Assembly: GCA_017938215.1 (NCBI GenBank)
Contig: JAGBBZ010000024.1
Location: 1 to 37,643 of the forward strand
Length of the DNA stretch: 37,643 nucleotides
Direction: 5' to 3'
Source of the DNA: Eubacterium sp.
GTDB taxonomy: Bacteria; Bacillota; Clostridia; Lachnospirales; Lachnospiraceae
Below are positions 1-9,250 of the stretch, piece by piece; position 1 is the first letter of the stretch, and each line of letters starts with the position of its first letter. The notes under the pieces were generated by a model. That model saw nothing but the letters and a program-made list of their open reading frames with translations, ran no database searches and had not been told where the DNA came from. A program made the translations under genes and the position numbers.

Positions 1-1
1 T

Positions 2-154
2 GTCGAGATGATAAGGAACACTTTGTATGATAAATATAGAATCCCCAAGAATCAGATGGTAGTGCATTGTGTTTGGGAAATACCTCATTTGGTGTCAGGG
101 AAGGTGGACTACGGGATTCTTCAGATGAAGTTATATGAATTGATTTATGAATAA
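2..154 (+). CDS. C-terminal end of a probable AMP-dependent synthetase/acyl-CoA ligase family protein (partial)
   Basis: The frame is open from base 2 and gives 50 residues before TAA. The segment IPHLVSGKVDYGILQ resembles the C-terminal lid of AMP-binding enzymes, where a P-x-T/L-x-SGK-V/I-D motif carries the catalytic lysine and precedes the end of the protein. The protein start lies outside the window, so the substrate cannot be told. A terminator-like hairpin follows about 65 bases downstream, so this is probably the last gene of its transcript. The call rests on one short motif and is tentative. Confidence 0.5.
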   Translation, partial: VEMIRNTLYDKYRIPKNQMVVHCVWEIPHLVSGKVDYGILQMKLYELIYE

Positions 155-219
155 GGAACTTGATGCAAAGACGATTCGGGTATATCGTGACAACCAAGAT
201 ATATGCACAAGACCCAATA

Positions 220-253
220 AGGACTCTGCCCATGAGGGGAGGGTCCTGTTTTA
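220..253 (+). terminator. Terminator-like hairpin after the partial synthetase gene
   Basis: AGGACTCTGCCC pairs with GGGGAGGGTCCT around the loop ATGA, with a short GTTTTA tail. An outer pair, ATATGCA (201-207) with TGCATAT (254-260), could extend the stem. Confidence 0.55.
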
Positions 254-301
254 TGCATATCCGAAGATGCCCCAAGTTGGTAACTACGAAAATGCCATAC
301 T

Positions 302-326
302 TGTGACGTAGCTATGTCACATTTTT
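302..326 (+). terminator. Small hairpin with U-tract
   Basis: TGTGAC and GTCACA form a 6-bp stem around an 8-base loop, followed by five T. It lies just upstream of the LRR protein gene and is either a weak second terminator or a leader attenuator. Confidence 0.3.
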
Positions 327-386
327 ATGAAATAATGAGATAAATAGTTGCAGGAAAAATCTTACACTGAGAGGAGAATGATTTCG

Positions 387-1508
387 ATGAAAAAAATACT
401 ATTGGTATTAACTTTTATTATGCTAGCTACGCTAAATGTCCATGAGGCACAAGCGTCCACAGACTCAGTTATTCGAGGAAATTACGAGTTTGAGTATGAA
501 CCAACAAAAGGCGGTGTCTGGATTACAAAAGTGACGCCACTTTCAGATAAGGGCATTGCTACGTTGATAATTCCAGCCAAAATAGAAGGAAAGAAAGTTG
601 TAAAACTTGGTGGACCGAAGGATACTATGGACACATCGTGGGAAGATGATGATTCTAACCTTTTTGGAATGAAATGGTCAGAGGATTATGCAGATTTAAT
701 TGTTCCAGAGAAAGTTCATGATCGTGTGGCAAAAATAAAAACAATTCAGATTCCTTCTACCGTGACGAAAATAACAATGAATTGTTTTAATTTGATTCCA
801 GATGGAAAAACCATTAACATACCCAAAGGTGTTACAAGAAATGTGGAATGGCTAATTGATACAAAGTGGAAGAAAATGACCATTTCTCCTAAGAATAGAA
901 CCTACAAAATCGTTCGTGGATGTCTTTTGACGAAAGATGGAACAAAGATGTATGGGTTTGTACAAAAGCGAAAAAAGGTAGTCATTCCGAATACAGTAAA
1001 AGAGATGTTAACGGTTGGCGGGGACTATAATGGAGTGTTTGAAATTGTAATTCCAAAGAGCGTGAAGAAAATTGAGAATGAGGAAATGTGTATCAGTGTT
1101 GACACGAAAATAAAAGTTGCTAAGGGAAATAAAAACTACGCATCAAAGAAGGGGTGTTTATATAATAAAAAGAAAAAGTGTGTAGTAGCGGTAGCTGTGC
1201 TGAATGGAGTGTTTCGGATTCCGCAAGGTGTTGTGTATTTCTCGGCGCATCCTAGATTTATTGGACCTCAGGCAGAGAAATTAATTGTTCCATCGAGCGT
1301 GGAAAAAATGGAGTTTTTGATGAATTTGTCAGTGGGAAGTGAGTTCACGTGCGTAATGGAAGGAATAACTCCGCCTAAACTTGATTATACTGGTGTTTAT
1401 AACGTAAAAAATCTTACTGTTTACGTTCCGAAAGGATGTACATCTATTTACGAACAAGCATGGAAATTTGACAGTTCCATAACCGTCACCTACATCGAGC
1501 AAGAATAG
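387..1508 (+). CDS. Secreted BspA-like leucine-rich-repeat protein
   Basis: A 373-residue protein with an N-terminal signal peptide (MKKILLVLTF core, cleavage near EAQA-S). The body has several BspA/LRR_5-type repeats, visible as recurring IPSTV, IPKGV, IPNTV, IPKSV, IPQGV and VPSSV turns at intervals, and a typical ending with YVPKGCTSIYEQAW. Such proteins are usually exported and bind surfaces or host ligands; the ligand here is unknown. The ATG at 387 is chosen because GAGGAG (371-376) sits 10 bases upstream; the longer frame to 348 would place the signal peptide inside the protein. No sortase motif or anchor is visible at the C-terminus, so it is probably released or held non-covalently. 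Confidence 0.8.
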   Translation: MKKILLVLTFIMLATLNVHEAQASTDSVIRGNYEFEYEPTKGGVWITKVTPLSDKGIATLIIPAKIEGKKVVKLGGPKDTMDTSWEDDDSNLFGMKWSEDYADLIVPEKVHDRVAKIKTIQIPSTVTKITMNCFNLIPDGKTINIPKGVTRNVEWLIDTKWKKMTISPKNRTYKIVRGCLLTKDGTKMYGFVQKRKKVVIPNTVKEMLTVGGDYNGVFEIVIPKSVKKIENEEMCISVDTKIKVAKGNKNYASKKGCLYNKKKKCVVAVAVLNGVFRIPQGVVYFSAHPRFIGPQAEKLIVPSSVEKMEFLMNLSVGSEFTCVMEGITPPKLDYTGVYNVKNLTVYVPKGCTSIYEQAWKFDSSITVTYIEQE

Positions 1509-1558
1509 TAAAATATGTTTCAAAGAACAATCGGAAGAATCGTCAATCCTTTCGCCTC

Positions 1559-1587
1559 TTGTGTTCTCCCGATGAATGGTATATAAT
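1559..1587 (+). promoter_or_regulatory. Probable sigma-A promoter of pyrE
   Basis: TTGTGT, a 17-base spacer and a perfect TATAAT. A small GGCT-GAAA-AGCC hairpin sits between the start site and the pyrE ribosome site. Confidence 0.55.
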
Positions 1588-1643
1588 AATAGACAGCATT
1601 CAAAACGGCTGAAAAGCCTTTAAAATAAGGAGGATTTACAAAG

Positions 1644-2318
1644 ATGGAACAGTACAAACAGGAATTTATCGAGTTTATGGTGGAGTCAGATGTATTGAAA
1701 TTTGGTGATTTTACATTGAAAAGTGGCAGAAAATCTCCATTCTTTATGAATGCGGGAGCATACGTGACAGGTTCCCAGCTGGCTCGTCTCGGTGAGTATT
1801 ACGCAAAAGCCATTTATGAAAAATATGGTGCAGATTTTGATGTGCTTTTCGGACCAGCATATAAAGGTATTCCATTGAGCGTAGCAACGACTATTGCTTT
1901 TAGCAAGTTGTATGGTAAAGAGATTCGTTATTGCTCCAATCGCAAAGAAGTAAAAGACCACGGTGATACTGGTATTTTGCTTGGTAGCAAGATTAAAGAT
2001 GGTGATAAAGTTGTGATCATCGAGGATGTAACTACTTCCGGTAAGTCCATTGAGGAGACATTCCCGATCGTAAAAGCGCAGGGTGATGTGGAAATCATCG
2101 GTCTGATGGTTTCTTTGAATCGTATGGAGAAAGGAAAATCTGACAAGTGCGCGCTGGATGAAATCAAAGAGCTTTATGGAATGGAAGCGAATGCCATCGT
2201 AACCATGGAAGAAGTGATCGAGCATCTTTACAATAAACCATGTCAGGGAAAAGTTGTGATTGATGATGATATGAAGAAGAAAATTGATGCATATTATGAG
2301 GAGTATGGTGCGAAGTAA
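1644..2318 (+). CDS. pyrE: Orotate phosphoribosyltransferase
   Basis: A 224-residue cytoplasmic enzyme that joins orotate to PRPP to make OMP in de novo UMP synthesis. The N-terminal part has FGDFTLKSGRKSPFF, typical of PyrE. The PRPP-binding loop is the acidic-acidic segment followed by TTSGKS (VVIIEDVTTSGKSIEE), near residues 125-140. Length fits the long bacterial PyrE type. AAGGAGG lies 7-13 bases upstream of the ATG. It has its own promoter and a strong terminator, so it appears monocistronic here, not inside a pyr operon. Confidence 0.95.
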   Translation: MEQYKQEFIEFMVESDVLKFGDFTLKSGRKSPFFMNAGAYVTGSQLARLGEYYAKAIYEKYGADFDVLFGPAYKGIPLSVATTIAFSKLYGKEIRYCSNRKEVKDHGDTGILLGSKIKDGDKVVIIEDVTTSGKSIEETFPIVKAQGDVEIIGLMVSLNRMEKGKSDKCALDEIKELYGMEANAIVTMEEVIEHLYNKPCQGKVVIDDDMKKKIDAYYEEYGAK

Positions 2319-2354
2319 TGTGCCACAAAAGGATACCAATCACATAAAGAGTGG

Positions 2355-2389
2355 AAAGCAACATTTTCGAAAGAAATGTTGCTTTTTTT
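2355..2389 (+). terminator. Rho-independent terminator of pyrE
   Basis: GCAACATTT pairs with AAATGTTGC around a 7-base loop, flanked by A on the left and seven T on the right. Confidence 0.9.
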
Positions 2390-2390
2390 C

Positions 2391-2419
2391 TGTACAATTT
2401 TTACCAAAAGAGATATAAT
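2391..2419 (+). promoter_or_regulatory. Probable promoter of cca
   Basis: TGTACA, a 17-base spacer and a perfect TATAAT, placed directly after the pyrE terminator. The -35 is only a 4/6 match. Confidence 0.45.
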
Positions 2420-2453
2420 GAAAAGAGATTATGAATGAAGAATGGGGAGCATT

Positions 2454-3866
2454 ATGCAGATACCGGAAAAAGTGGATTATATTATTCGGAAACTGAAAAA
2501 AAATGGATATGAAGGGTATGCCGTAGGTGGTTGTGTAAGAGATCGTATTTTGGGACGCGAGCCGGGGGATTGGGATATTACAACATCAGCAAAGCCGGAA
2601 GAAGTAAAGCGGATATTTACCCGTACGATTGATACGGGGATACAGCATGGAACGGTTACCGTGATGGTAGATGGGGAAGGGTTTGAAGTTACAACTTATC
2701 GAGTGGATGGAGAATATGAGGATCACAGACATCCTACAAGAGTAGAATTCACCCCGAACTTAGAAGAGGACTTGAAGCGAAGGGACTTTACCATTAATGC
2801 CATGGCATATAATCCCCATGTGGGTATTGTGGATCTTTTTGACGGTATGGGGGACATTGAGCGTCGATGCATTCGGTGTGTGGGGGAACCCCAAGAACGT
2901 TTTTCGGAAGATGCTCTTCGGATGCTTCGGGGCGTTCGATTTGCTGGGCAACTTGGATTTGAAGTAGAGGACAAGACGTTGTGTGCGATGAAGGAATTGG
3001 CACCTACGATTAAAAAGGTCAGTGCAGAGCGAATTCGTGTGGAACTTACGAAACTACTGCTGTCGAATACGCCGGAAAGGCTTTTGTTGGCGGAGCAGAC
3101 AGGATTGTGCAACGTATTTTTGCCGGAGTTCTCTGAAATGCTACAGACGGAGCAGAACAATCCACACCATTGTTACAATGTTGGAGAACATTCCATGTGG
3201 GCGGTACGACATATACAAGAGTTATATGGAGCAGTGGATGAGAATACCCCGAGGGACTTGAACCCTTATGGTAAGGAAGAATCCATGGATAAGGTTAATA
3301 CGATCCTGATTTATGCGGCACTTTTGCATGATGTGGGAAAGCCTTCACGAAAAACACAGGACGAGAATGGAATTGACCATTTTTATGGTCACGATGTGGT
3401 TGGCAGTGAGATGGCGTGTGACATTTTGCGACGACTACGGTTTGACAATGATACCGTTCAGATGGTTTCGAAACTAGTGCGTTTTCACGAACGACGCTAT
3501 GATGGAAGACGGAAGACGTTGCGACGCTTGGTAAGCCAAGTGGGGAAAGAGGCCATGTCGTATTTGTTTTTGCTACAGGAAGCAGATATTCGCTCCCAAA
3601 GTGATTACGAAAGAGAAGATAAACTGACTCGAATGAAAGAAGCGAAGGAGATGTATCTGGAGCTTTTGGAGAAGGAAGAGCCCGTCTCCATCAAGGAACT
3701 TGCTGTGACAGGAAATGATCTGATTGGTATTGGTGTAAAACCAGGACCGCGGATTGGGGAGATACTACGACAATTATTAGAAATTGTGATAGAAAATCCT
3801 ACAAAAAATAATAAGAAAACCCTTTTGACAGAGGCGCAAAAACATATTACAATAGAAACTAGATAA
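2454..3866 (+). CDS. cca: CCA tRNA nucleotidyltransferase with HD domain
   Basis: A 470-residue class II nucleotidyltransferase that builds or repairs the CCA end of tRNA. The N-terminal head has AVGGCVRD and the catalytic DWDITTSA segment. The neck has RRDFTINAMAYNP and EDALRMLRGVRFAGQLGF, which read nucleotides and hold tRNA. The second half has an HD phosphohydrolase domain with LLHDVGKP and a downstream HERR motif. GGGGAG (2444-2449) lies just before the ATG at 2454, so this start is preferred over the in-frame ATG at 2442. The GGDEF gene follows after 38 bases and may be cotranscribed. Confidence 0.93.
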   Translation: MQIPEKVDYIIRKLKKNGYEGYAVGGCVRDRILGREPGDWDITTSAKPEEVKRIFTRTIDTGIQHGTVTVMVDGEGFEVTTYRVDGEYEDHRHPTRVEFTPNLEEDLKRRDFTINAMAYNPHVGIVDLFDGMGDIERRCIRCVGEPQERFSEDALRMLRGVRFAGQLGFEVEDKTLCAMKELAPTIKKVSAERIRVELTKLLLSNTPERLLLAEQTGLCNVFLPEFSEMLQTEQNNPHHCYNVGEHSMWAVRHIQELYGAVDENTPRDLNPYGKEESMDKVNTILIYAALLHDVGKPSRKTQDENGIDHFYGHDVVGSEMACDILRRLRFDNDTVQMVSKLVRFHERRYDGRRKTLRRLVSQVGKEAMSYLFLLQEADIRSQSDYEREDKLTRMKEAKEMYLELLEKEEPVSIKELAVTGNDLIGIGVKPGPRIGEILRQLLEIVIENPTKNNKKTLLTEAQKHITIETR

Positions 3867-3904
3867 TTTGTACGAAAAGGATTAAAAGGAAAGGTTGAGG
3901 GGCT

Positions 3905-5803
3905 ATGTTTTCAAACGGTAGAAAAACAATAGGATTATTCATTTTTAACCCGCAGTTAGAGTTTCAGAGTCAGGTGTGTGAAGCGATGGCTGAGGCTACG
4001 AAGAAGTTGGGGTATAATCTGGCAGTGTTTTCCAGTTATGGTTGTTATGGACAAAATCCGCTCTATCATGAAGGCGAGATGCAGATTTTGACATTGCCTG
4101 ACTATAGCGACTTCGCGGGGATTATTCTTGCCTTGGATACCATTGATAAGGATGAGGCGCGACAGATTATTCTGGATCAGATTACACGGAAGGCGACTTG
4201 CCCAGTGGTGAGTCTTCGAGTTCCTGTGGAGGGAGCCAGCAATATTCTTTTTGATGAAACGAATGTTATGGAAGGTGTGATACGACATATCATTGAGGAA
4301 CATGGAAAAAAAGATATTGCATTTATGACAGGAACAAAAGGCAGACATGACGCAGAAGCGCGATTGGAATGTTTTCGACGAATTATGGATGAATATGGTT
4401 ATCCGGTGGGAGAAAATCGCGTGTATTATGGAAACTTTTGGAAGGGACATGAAAAAGCGGCGTGTGATTTGTTTTTGCAAGATGGGAACAAACCAGAAGC
4501 GATTCTGTGTGCCAATGATAAAATGGCATTAATGGTAATTGATGAATTGTATTCAAGAAATCTATCTGTGCCAGAGGATATTCTTGTAACGGGATATGAT
4601 GGAGTCGATGAAGGTGCGTTTAATAGTCCAGCATTGACGACAATGAAAGCGGATTTTCCGGATATGGCATACCGAGCAGTGGAGTTGATTGATAAGCACC
4701 AGGAAGACAACGAGATTGAGGATGTCTATGTGACGCCACAGATTGTTGTTCGTGAATCCTGTGGATGTGAGATTTATGGAAAGGACAAGGCAAAGCAGCA
4801 ACGTTGTTTGAACCATAAAGAGATAGCCGAACAGGAAAATATCGAGATGCAGTTTAGTTTCATGACCATCGACTTCAGTGAACTAGATGACATGGATCAA
4901 TTGCATCTGGCGATAAAAAAATACATATATAATATCGAAGGATTCCAGCATTATTACATTGCGTTCCGCGATGATATTGAAAGTGGAAAAGATATTTTAA
5001 AAGGGTATACGGAGAGGATGCATGTACGTGTCGCTTTTCGTTATCGTGCAGATCAGGAGATTATTGACTATTCTTGTATGAAGAGAGAACTTTTACCGAA
5101 GGAATTGACGGGAGATGAGCCACAGTGTTTTTTCTTCTTCCCACTTCATTTCTTGGATCGTACCTTTGGGTATGAAGTGTATGGTTTTGGTGAAAGACCA
5201 GTATGGAAACAGCCATACGTGAGATGGAATATCGCTATTTCAAATGCGATACAAGGGATTCTCGAACAGAGGAAGATGAATAACTTGCTGAACGAGTTGG
5301 AACATATGTATATCCAAGATGTATTGACGGGATTGTACAATCGTCGTGGTTTTGAGAAATATGCGAGAATGCAGTTTTCGAAAGCACGAGCAAAAGACTC
5401 TATGATTTGTGTGATAGGTATCGACATGGATGGTTTGAAACCGATTAATGATATTTATGGACATCACGAAGGAGATTCGGCATTACGTGCGGTGGGATAT
5501 GCGATTCAAGAAGCAGGACAACCGGGACAGATTGCAGCTCGAACGGGAGGCGATGAATTCGAGGTTATTTTTCCATGCGAAGATGAAGAAGAAGTTGTGA
5601 AATGGTGTGAAACATTTGAGCAGAGCTTGGAGAATTTTAATAAAAAGTCGGTGAAGCCATATGATGTGTATGCCAGTTGGGGATACAAGGTGGGTGTACC
5701 GACGGCCAATGACACCATTGAGACCTACATGAATGAAAGTGATGACATCATGTATCGAAATAAAGTGGCGAATAAGCTGCGAAGAAATCAAGAATTACGA
5801 TAA
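3905..5803 (+). CDS. Diguanylate cyclase with LacI-type periplasmic-binding-protein-like sensor
   Basis: A 632-residue soluble protein. Residues 1 to about 290 look like the ligand-binding part of LacI/GalR regulators (TIGLFIFN start; AILCANDKMALMVIDEL; ILVTGYDGVDEG; VRESCGC end) but have no DNA-binding helix-turn-helix. A middle region of about 150 residues follows. The C-terminal GGDEF domain starts near LTGLYNRRGF and has DMDGLKPINDIYGHHEGD and an intact GGDEF at residues 548-552, so c-di-GMP synthesis from GTP is expected. The usual inhibitory RxxD site is QPGQ here, suggesting no product feedback. There is no signal peptide or membrane segment, so it probably senses a small, perhaps sugar-like, ligand in the cytoplasm. 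The tex gene follows after 29 bases. Confidence 0.85.
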   Translation: MFSNGRKTIGLFIFNPQLEFQSQVCEAMAEATKKLGYNLAVFSSYGCYGQNPLYHEGEMQILTLPDYSDFAGIILALDTIDKDEARQIILDQITRKATCPVVSLRVPVEGASNILFDETNVMEGVIRHIIEEHGKKDIAFMTGTKGRHDAEARLECFRRIMDEYGYPVGENRVYYGNFWKGHEKAACDLFLQDGNKPEAILCANDKMALMVIDELYSRNLSVPEDILVTGYDGVDEGAFNSPALTTMKADFPDMAYRAVELIDKHQEDNEIEDVYVTPQIVVRESCGCEIYGKDKAKQQRCLNHKEIAEQENIEMQFSFMTIDFSELDDMDQLHLAIKKYIYNIEGFQHYYIAFRDDIESGKDILKGYTERMHVRVAFRYRADQEIIDYSCMKRELLPKELTGDEPQCFFFFPLHFLDRTFGYEVYGFGERPVWKQPYVRWNIAISNAIQGILEQRKMNNLLNELEHMYIQDVLTGLYNRRGFEKYARMQFSKARAKDSMICVIGIDMDGLKPINDIYGHHEGDSALRAVGYAIQEAGQPGQIAARTGGDEFEVIFPCEDEEEVVKWCETFEQSLENFNKKSVKPYDVYASWGYKVGVPTANDTIETYMNESDDIMYRNKVANKLRRNQELR

Positions 5804-5832
5804 AATAATAGAAGTGAGGAAGTAAATTAGTT

Positions 5833-7974
5833 ATGGACATCAATAAGAAAATTGCAGAAGAACTTGAAATTAAAGTGTGGCAGGTGGAAGCGGTAGTTAA
5901 GCTTATCGATGAGGGAAATACGATCCCATTTATCGCGCGTTACCGTAAGGAGCAGCACGGAGCTTTGGATGATGAGCAACTTCGTAATCTGAATGAGAGA
6001 CTTACCTATCTCCGTAATTTGGAAGAAAAGAAGGAACAAGTTCTTGCAAGCATTGAGGAACAGGGAAAGTTGACAGATGAATTGAGAGAGCAGATTTTGG
6101 CAGCACAGACCCAGGTTCTGGTGGAGGATTTGTATCGTCCATATCGTCCAAAACGTCGTACACGAGCAACGATTGCGAAAGAAAAGGGGCTGGAAGGTTT
6201 AGCGAATATTATTCTTTTGCAGATGACAGAGCAACCTTTGGAAGAAGAGGCGAAGGCATACCTCTCGGAAGAAAAAGAAGTAACTACAGTGGAAGATGCC
6301 ATTCAAGGTGCGATGGATATTATAGCAGAGTCTGTTGCGGATGAGGCTGATTATCGTACCTACATTCGTAAAGCTACCATGGATGAAGGTGTCTTGGTTT
6401 CGACGGCAAAGGATGTGGAAGAGAAATCCGTATACGAGAATTATTATGAATTTGATGAGGCAGTAAAGAAGATTGCTGGTTATCGAATTCTCGCCATCAA
6501 CCGTGGCGAAAAGGAGAAATTCCTCACAGTTAAGATTGAAGCACCAGAGGAGCGAATTTTGCGCTATCTGGAGAAAAAGGTGATCACAAAGGAAAATCCT
6601 CATACCACAGAGTGCTTGAAAGAAGTATTGGCGGATAGTTATAAGAGATTGATTGCTCCATCCATTGAGCGTGAAATCCGTAATGAATTGACGGAGAAGG
6701 CAGAAGATGGCGCCATTAAGGTCTTTGGAAAAAACTTGACACAACTTCTTATGGCACCACCGATTACAGGACAGGTTGTGCTTGGTTGGGACCCGGCATT
6801 CCGTACTGGTTGCAAGTTGGCTGTAGTGGATGAGACGGGAAAAGTGTTAGATACCATTGTAGTGTATCCAACAGAGCCACAGAACAAAGTGGCTGAGACA
6901 AAGAAGATTGTCAAAGGATTTATTGATAAATATAATATTTCGTTGATTTCGGTTGGAAATGGTACTGCATCGCGAGAATCTGAGATGGTTATTGTTGATA
7001 TGTTGAAAGAAATCAATAAGCCGGTTCAGTATGTAATTGTAAATGAGGCAGGTGCTTCTGTGTACTCAGCGAGTAAGCTGGCGACGGAGGAGTTTCCGAA
7101 TTTTGATGTAGGACAGAGAAGTGCGGTGTCCATTGCGAGACGTCTTCAGGATCCATTGGCTGAGTTGGTTAAGATTGATCCGAAGTCGATCGGTGTGGGA
7201 CAGTATCAGCATGATATGAACCAGAAAAAGCTGGGAGAAGCTCTTTCTGCTGTTGTAGAAGACTGTGTAAATAACGTTGGTGTGGATTTGAATACAGCGT
7301 CTGCATCTTTGCTGGAGTATATCTCCGGTATTTCAAAGCCGATTGCGAAAAATATCGTTGCATATCGAGAGGAAAATGGAAGATTCACCAATCGTAAACA
7401 GCTTTTGAAGGTGGCGAAATTAGGACCAAAGGCTTACGAGCAATGTGCTGGATTTATGAGAATCAGTGAAGGAGATAATCCATTGGATGGCACAAGCGTG
7501 CACCCTGAGTCGTATCAGGCAGCAGAAGAATTGTTGGAAATGCTTGGTTTTGCAGCTGGGGATATTAAAGGTGGTGTTATGGGGCTCGGCCTTTTGGCAA
7601 AAGACCGTAAGAGCATCGCTGAGAAGCTGGGAATCGGTGAGATGACGTTGACGGATATTATTAAGGAGTTGGAGAAGCCGGGACGTGACCCACGTGACGA
7701 GATGCCGAAACCAGTACTTCGTACTGATGTTTTGGAGATGAAAGACCTTTCTGAAGGAATGATTCTGAAAGGAACTGTACGTAATGTCATTGACTTTGGT
7801 GCATTTGTAGATATTGGTGTGCATCAGGATGGTTTGGTACATATTTCTAAATTAACAGATAAGAAATATGTGAAGCATCCATTGGAAGTTGTAAGTGTTG
7901 GAGATGTAGTTGAAGTAAAAGTTCTTTCCGTGGATTTGCAGAAAAAACGTATTCAATTATCTATGATATTATAA
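5833..7974 (+). CDS. tex: Tex-family RNA-binding transcription accessory protein
   Basis: A 713-residue cytoplasmic protein of full family length. The N-terminal helical region has IPFIARYRKE, typical of Tex. A YqgF/RNase H-like fold begins near VVLGWDPAFRTGCKLAVVDE. Next come helix-hairpin-helix motifs (NTASASLLEYISGISKPIAKNI in two parts) and a C-terminal S1 domain of about 70 residues (GTVRNVIDFGAFVDIGVHQ; DGLVHISKLTDK). Tex proteins bind nucleic acid and influence transcription; the exact role in this group is unsettled. It follows the GGDEF gene closely and is followed by a lipoprotein gene after 27 bases. Confidence 0.93.
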   Translation: MDINKKIAEELEIKVWQVEAVVKLIDEGNTIPFIARYRKEQHGALDDEQLRNLNERLTYLRNLEEKKEQVLASIEEQGKLTDELREQILAAQTQVLVEDLYRPYRPKRRTRATIAKEKGLEGLANIILLQMTEQPLEEEAKAYLSEEKEVTTVEDAIQGAMDIIAESVADEADYRTYIRKATMDEGVLVSTAKDVEEKSVYENYYEFDEAVKKIAGYRILAINRGEKEKFLTVKIEAPEERILRYLEKKVITKENPHTTECLKEVLADSYKRLIAPSIEREIRNELTEKAEDGAIKVFGKNLTQLLMAPPITGQVVLGWDPAFRTGCKLAVVDETGKVLDTIVVYPTEPQNKVAETKKIVKGFIDKYNISLISVGNGTASRESEMVIVDMLKEINKPVQYVIVNEAGASVYSASKLATEEFPNFDVGQRSAVSIARRLQDPLAELVKIDPKSIGVGQYQHDMNQKKLGEALSAVVEDCVNNVGVDLNTASASLLEYISGISKPIAKNIVAYREENGRFTNRKQLLKVAKLGPKAYEQCAGFMRISEGDNPLDGTSVHPESYQAAEELLEMLGFAAGDIKGGVMGLGLLAKDRKSIAEKLGIGEMTLTDIIKELEKPGRDPRDEMPKPVLRTDVLEMKDLSEGMILKGTVRNVIDFGAFVDIGVHQDGLVHISKLTDKKYVKHPLEVVSVGDVVEVKVLSVDLQKKRIQLSMIL

Positions 7975-8001
7975 AAGTTAGGCTAGAGGAGGCGCGCAGT
8001 C

Positions 8002-9183
8002 ATGAAAAAGAAAATGCTGTGCTTAGCACTTGCGTGTGCTATGTGTCTTGTGGGGTGTGGTGAGACAGAGAAGAAAGTAGTTGAAGAGATTAATGTTACA
8101 GAGACGGAACAACAGCCGTATGAGAAGATAGAGTTACCGTTGCCGGATTCACTTCTGGTGGAAAATGCTCAGGGAAGCGACTATATCGGGGATGACTTTG
8201 AAGGATATGTTGCAGATCCGATGGGAAAGCCAGCAGTATATTATTCGACATATACGCGAGAATATGAGGAATATTATGGTACGGTTACTCGATGGCAGAT
8301 TAGTGAGGAGAATGACTGGGTATCTGAGGAATTATGCGAAGAATCCTTGAGCCGTTATTTGAATACTAAGTTCGAACAAAATGAATGGACAAAATGTTCG
8401 TTATCGTCCTTTCGGCGAGGTGACAACGGAAGCTTATATGGCGTCTTTACCTACTATATGAAAGAAACCATCGTTGAAGATGAGAAAGAGAAAGAACAAA
8501 TTGTACCGAAGTATTCGTTGTTGGAAATTGATGAGGAAAACGACAGTGTATTCGAGATTCCATTGCTGGATGTAGTTGGTAAACCAGTGGAAGCTCGTGG
8601 CAGAAATGCATGGGAAAATGAACTTCCGTTGATTTCCGATTATCACGTGTTTGAAGATGGCAACATTCTTCTTGTGCTTAGTGATAATGGTGGTGGAATG
8701 GCCAGCCTGGTGGATGGCGAAAGCGGAAAGCAGATTCAGAATCTGGGGAATATCGTTTCCGGTAAGACTCGATTTGCATTTGGCGAAAGTGAAGTAGTTA
8801 TGTATTCAAAGACAGATAATCTGTTCCAAGTGCTCAGTATTCCGGATATGGAAGAACAGAATCAGTTTGGCACGGAATTGACAGAGGAGGAGCGTTCGAA
8901 GGATTGGTATTTCCATATGAATCCAAATACATGGGAGATGTTTCTTTTTAATAAAGAAGGCGTGTATCAAGCATCCAATTATCAAAGCGGAGATGAGATG
9001 GAACTTCTGACGAAAGGAACGGATCTGAGTGATGTTGCCGAAGGAATGGCTACCATATTGGATTTCTATGTAGATGATGAAGGCGATTTCTATGTATGTA
9101 TGATGGAAACGGTAGAGGAATATGGAATCAAGTCCAATATGTATCGTATGATACGATATACAAAACAAAATGAATCCAAGTAA
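8002..9183 (+). CDS. Hypothetical lipoprotein, possibly beta-propeller-like
   Basis: A 393-residue protein with a type II signal peptide; lipobox LVGC puts the lipid-bearing cysteine at residue 19. The mature part is acidic and has several repeated strand patterns with aromatic-aspartate turns (for example DFYVDDEGDFYVCMMET), which suggests a propeller-like fold facing outside the membrane. I recall such domains at the front of larger solute-binding lipoproteins in this bacterial group; this copy stops where such a second domain would begin. GGAGG lies upstream of ATG. It is the last gene before a two-way terminator. No specific function can be assigned. Confidence 0.7.
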   Translation: MKKKMLCLALACAMCLVGCGETEKKVVEEINVTETEQQPYEKIELPLPDSLLVENAQGSDYIGDDFEGYVADPMGKPAVYYSTYTREYEEYYGTVTRWQISEENDWVSEELCEESLSRYLNTKFEQNEWTKCSLSSFRRGDNGSLYGVFTYYMKETIVEDEKEKEQIVPKYSLLEIDEENDSVFEIPLLDVVGKPVEARGRNAWENELPLISDYHVFEDGNILLVLSDNGGGMASLVDGESGKQIQNLGNIVSGKTRFAFGESEVVMYSKTDNLFQVLSIPDMEEQNQFGTELTEEERSKDWYFHMNPNTWEMFLFNKEGVYQASNYQSGDEMELLTKGTDLSDVAEGMATILDFYVDDEGDFYVCMMETVEEYGIKSNMYRMIRYTKQNESK

Positions 9184-9187
9184 ATAG

Positions 9188-9234
9188 AAAGGATGTCATC
9201 CGAGATTTAGTAAGGTCACGGAGGACATCCTTTT
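9188..9234. terminator. Two-way terminator between convergent genes
   Basis: AAGGATGTC pairs with GACATCCTT with an inner CCG/CGG pair; A-rich on the left and T-rich on the right, so it can stop transcription from both the lipoprotein gene and the minus-strand SleC-like gene. Confidence 0.8.
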
Positions 9235-9250
9235 ATGATTGTGATGGTGA

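Noticed and set aside
147-311. A 54-codon ORF overlapping the stop of the partial first gene (ATGAATAA overlap).
   Set aside because: It has no ribosome site, runs through the terminator hairpin at 220-253, and shows no recognisable motif.
155-347. A riboswitch upstream of the first LRR gene.
   Set aside because: Only terminator-like hairpins are seen; no conserved aptamer core such as that of c-di-GMP riboswitches could be matched.
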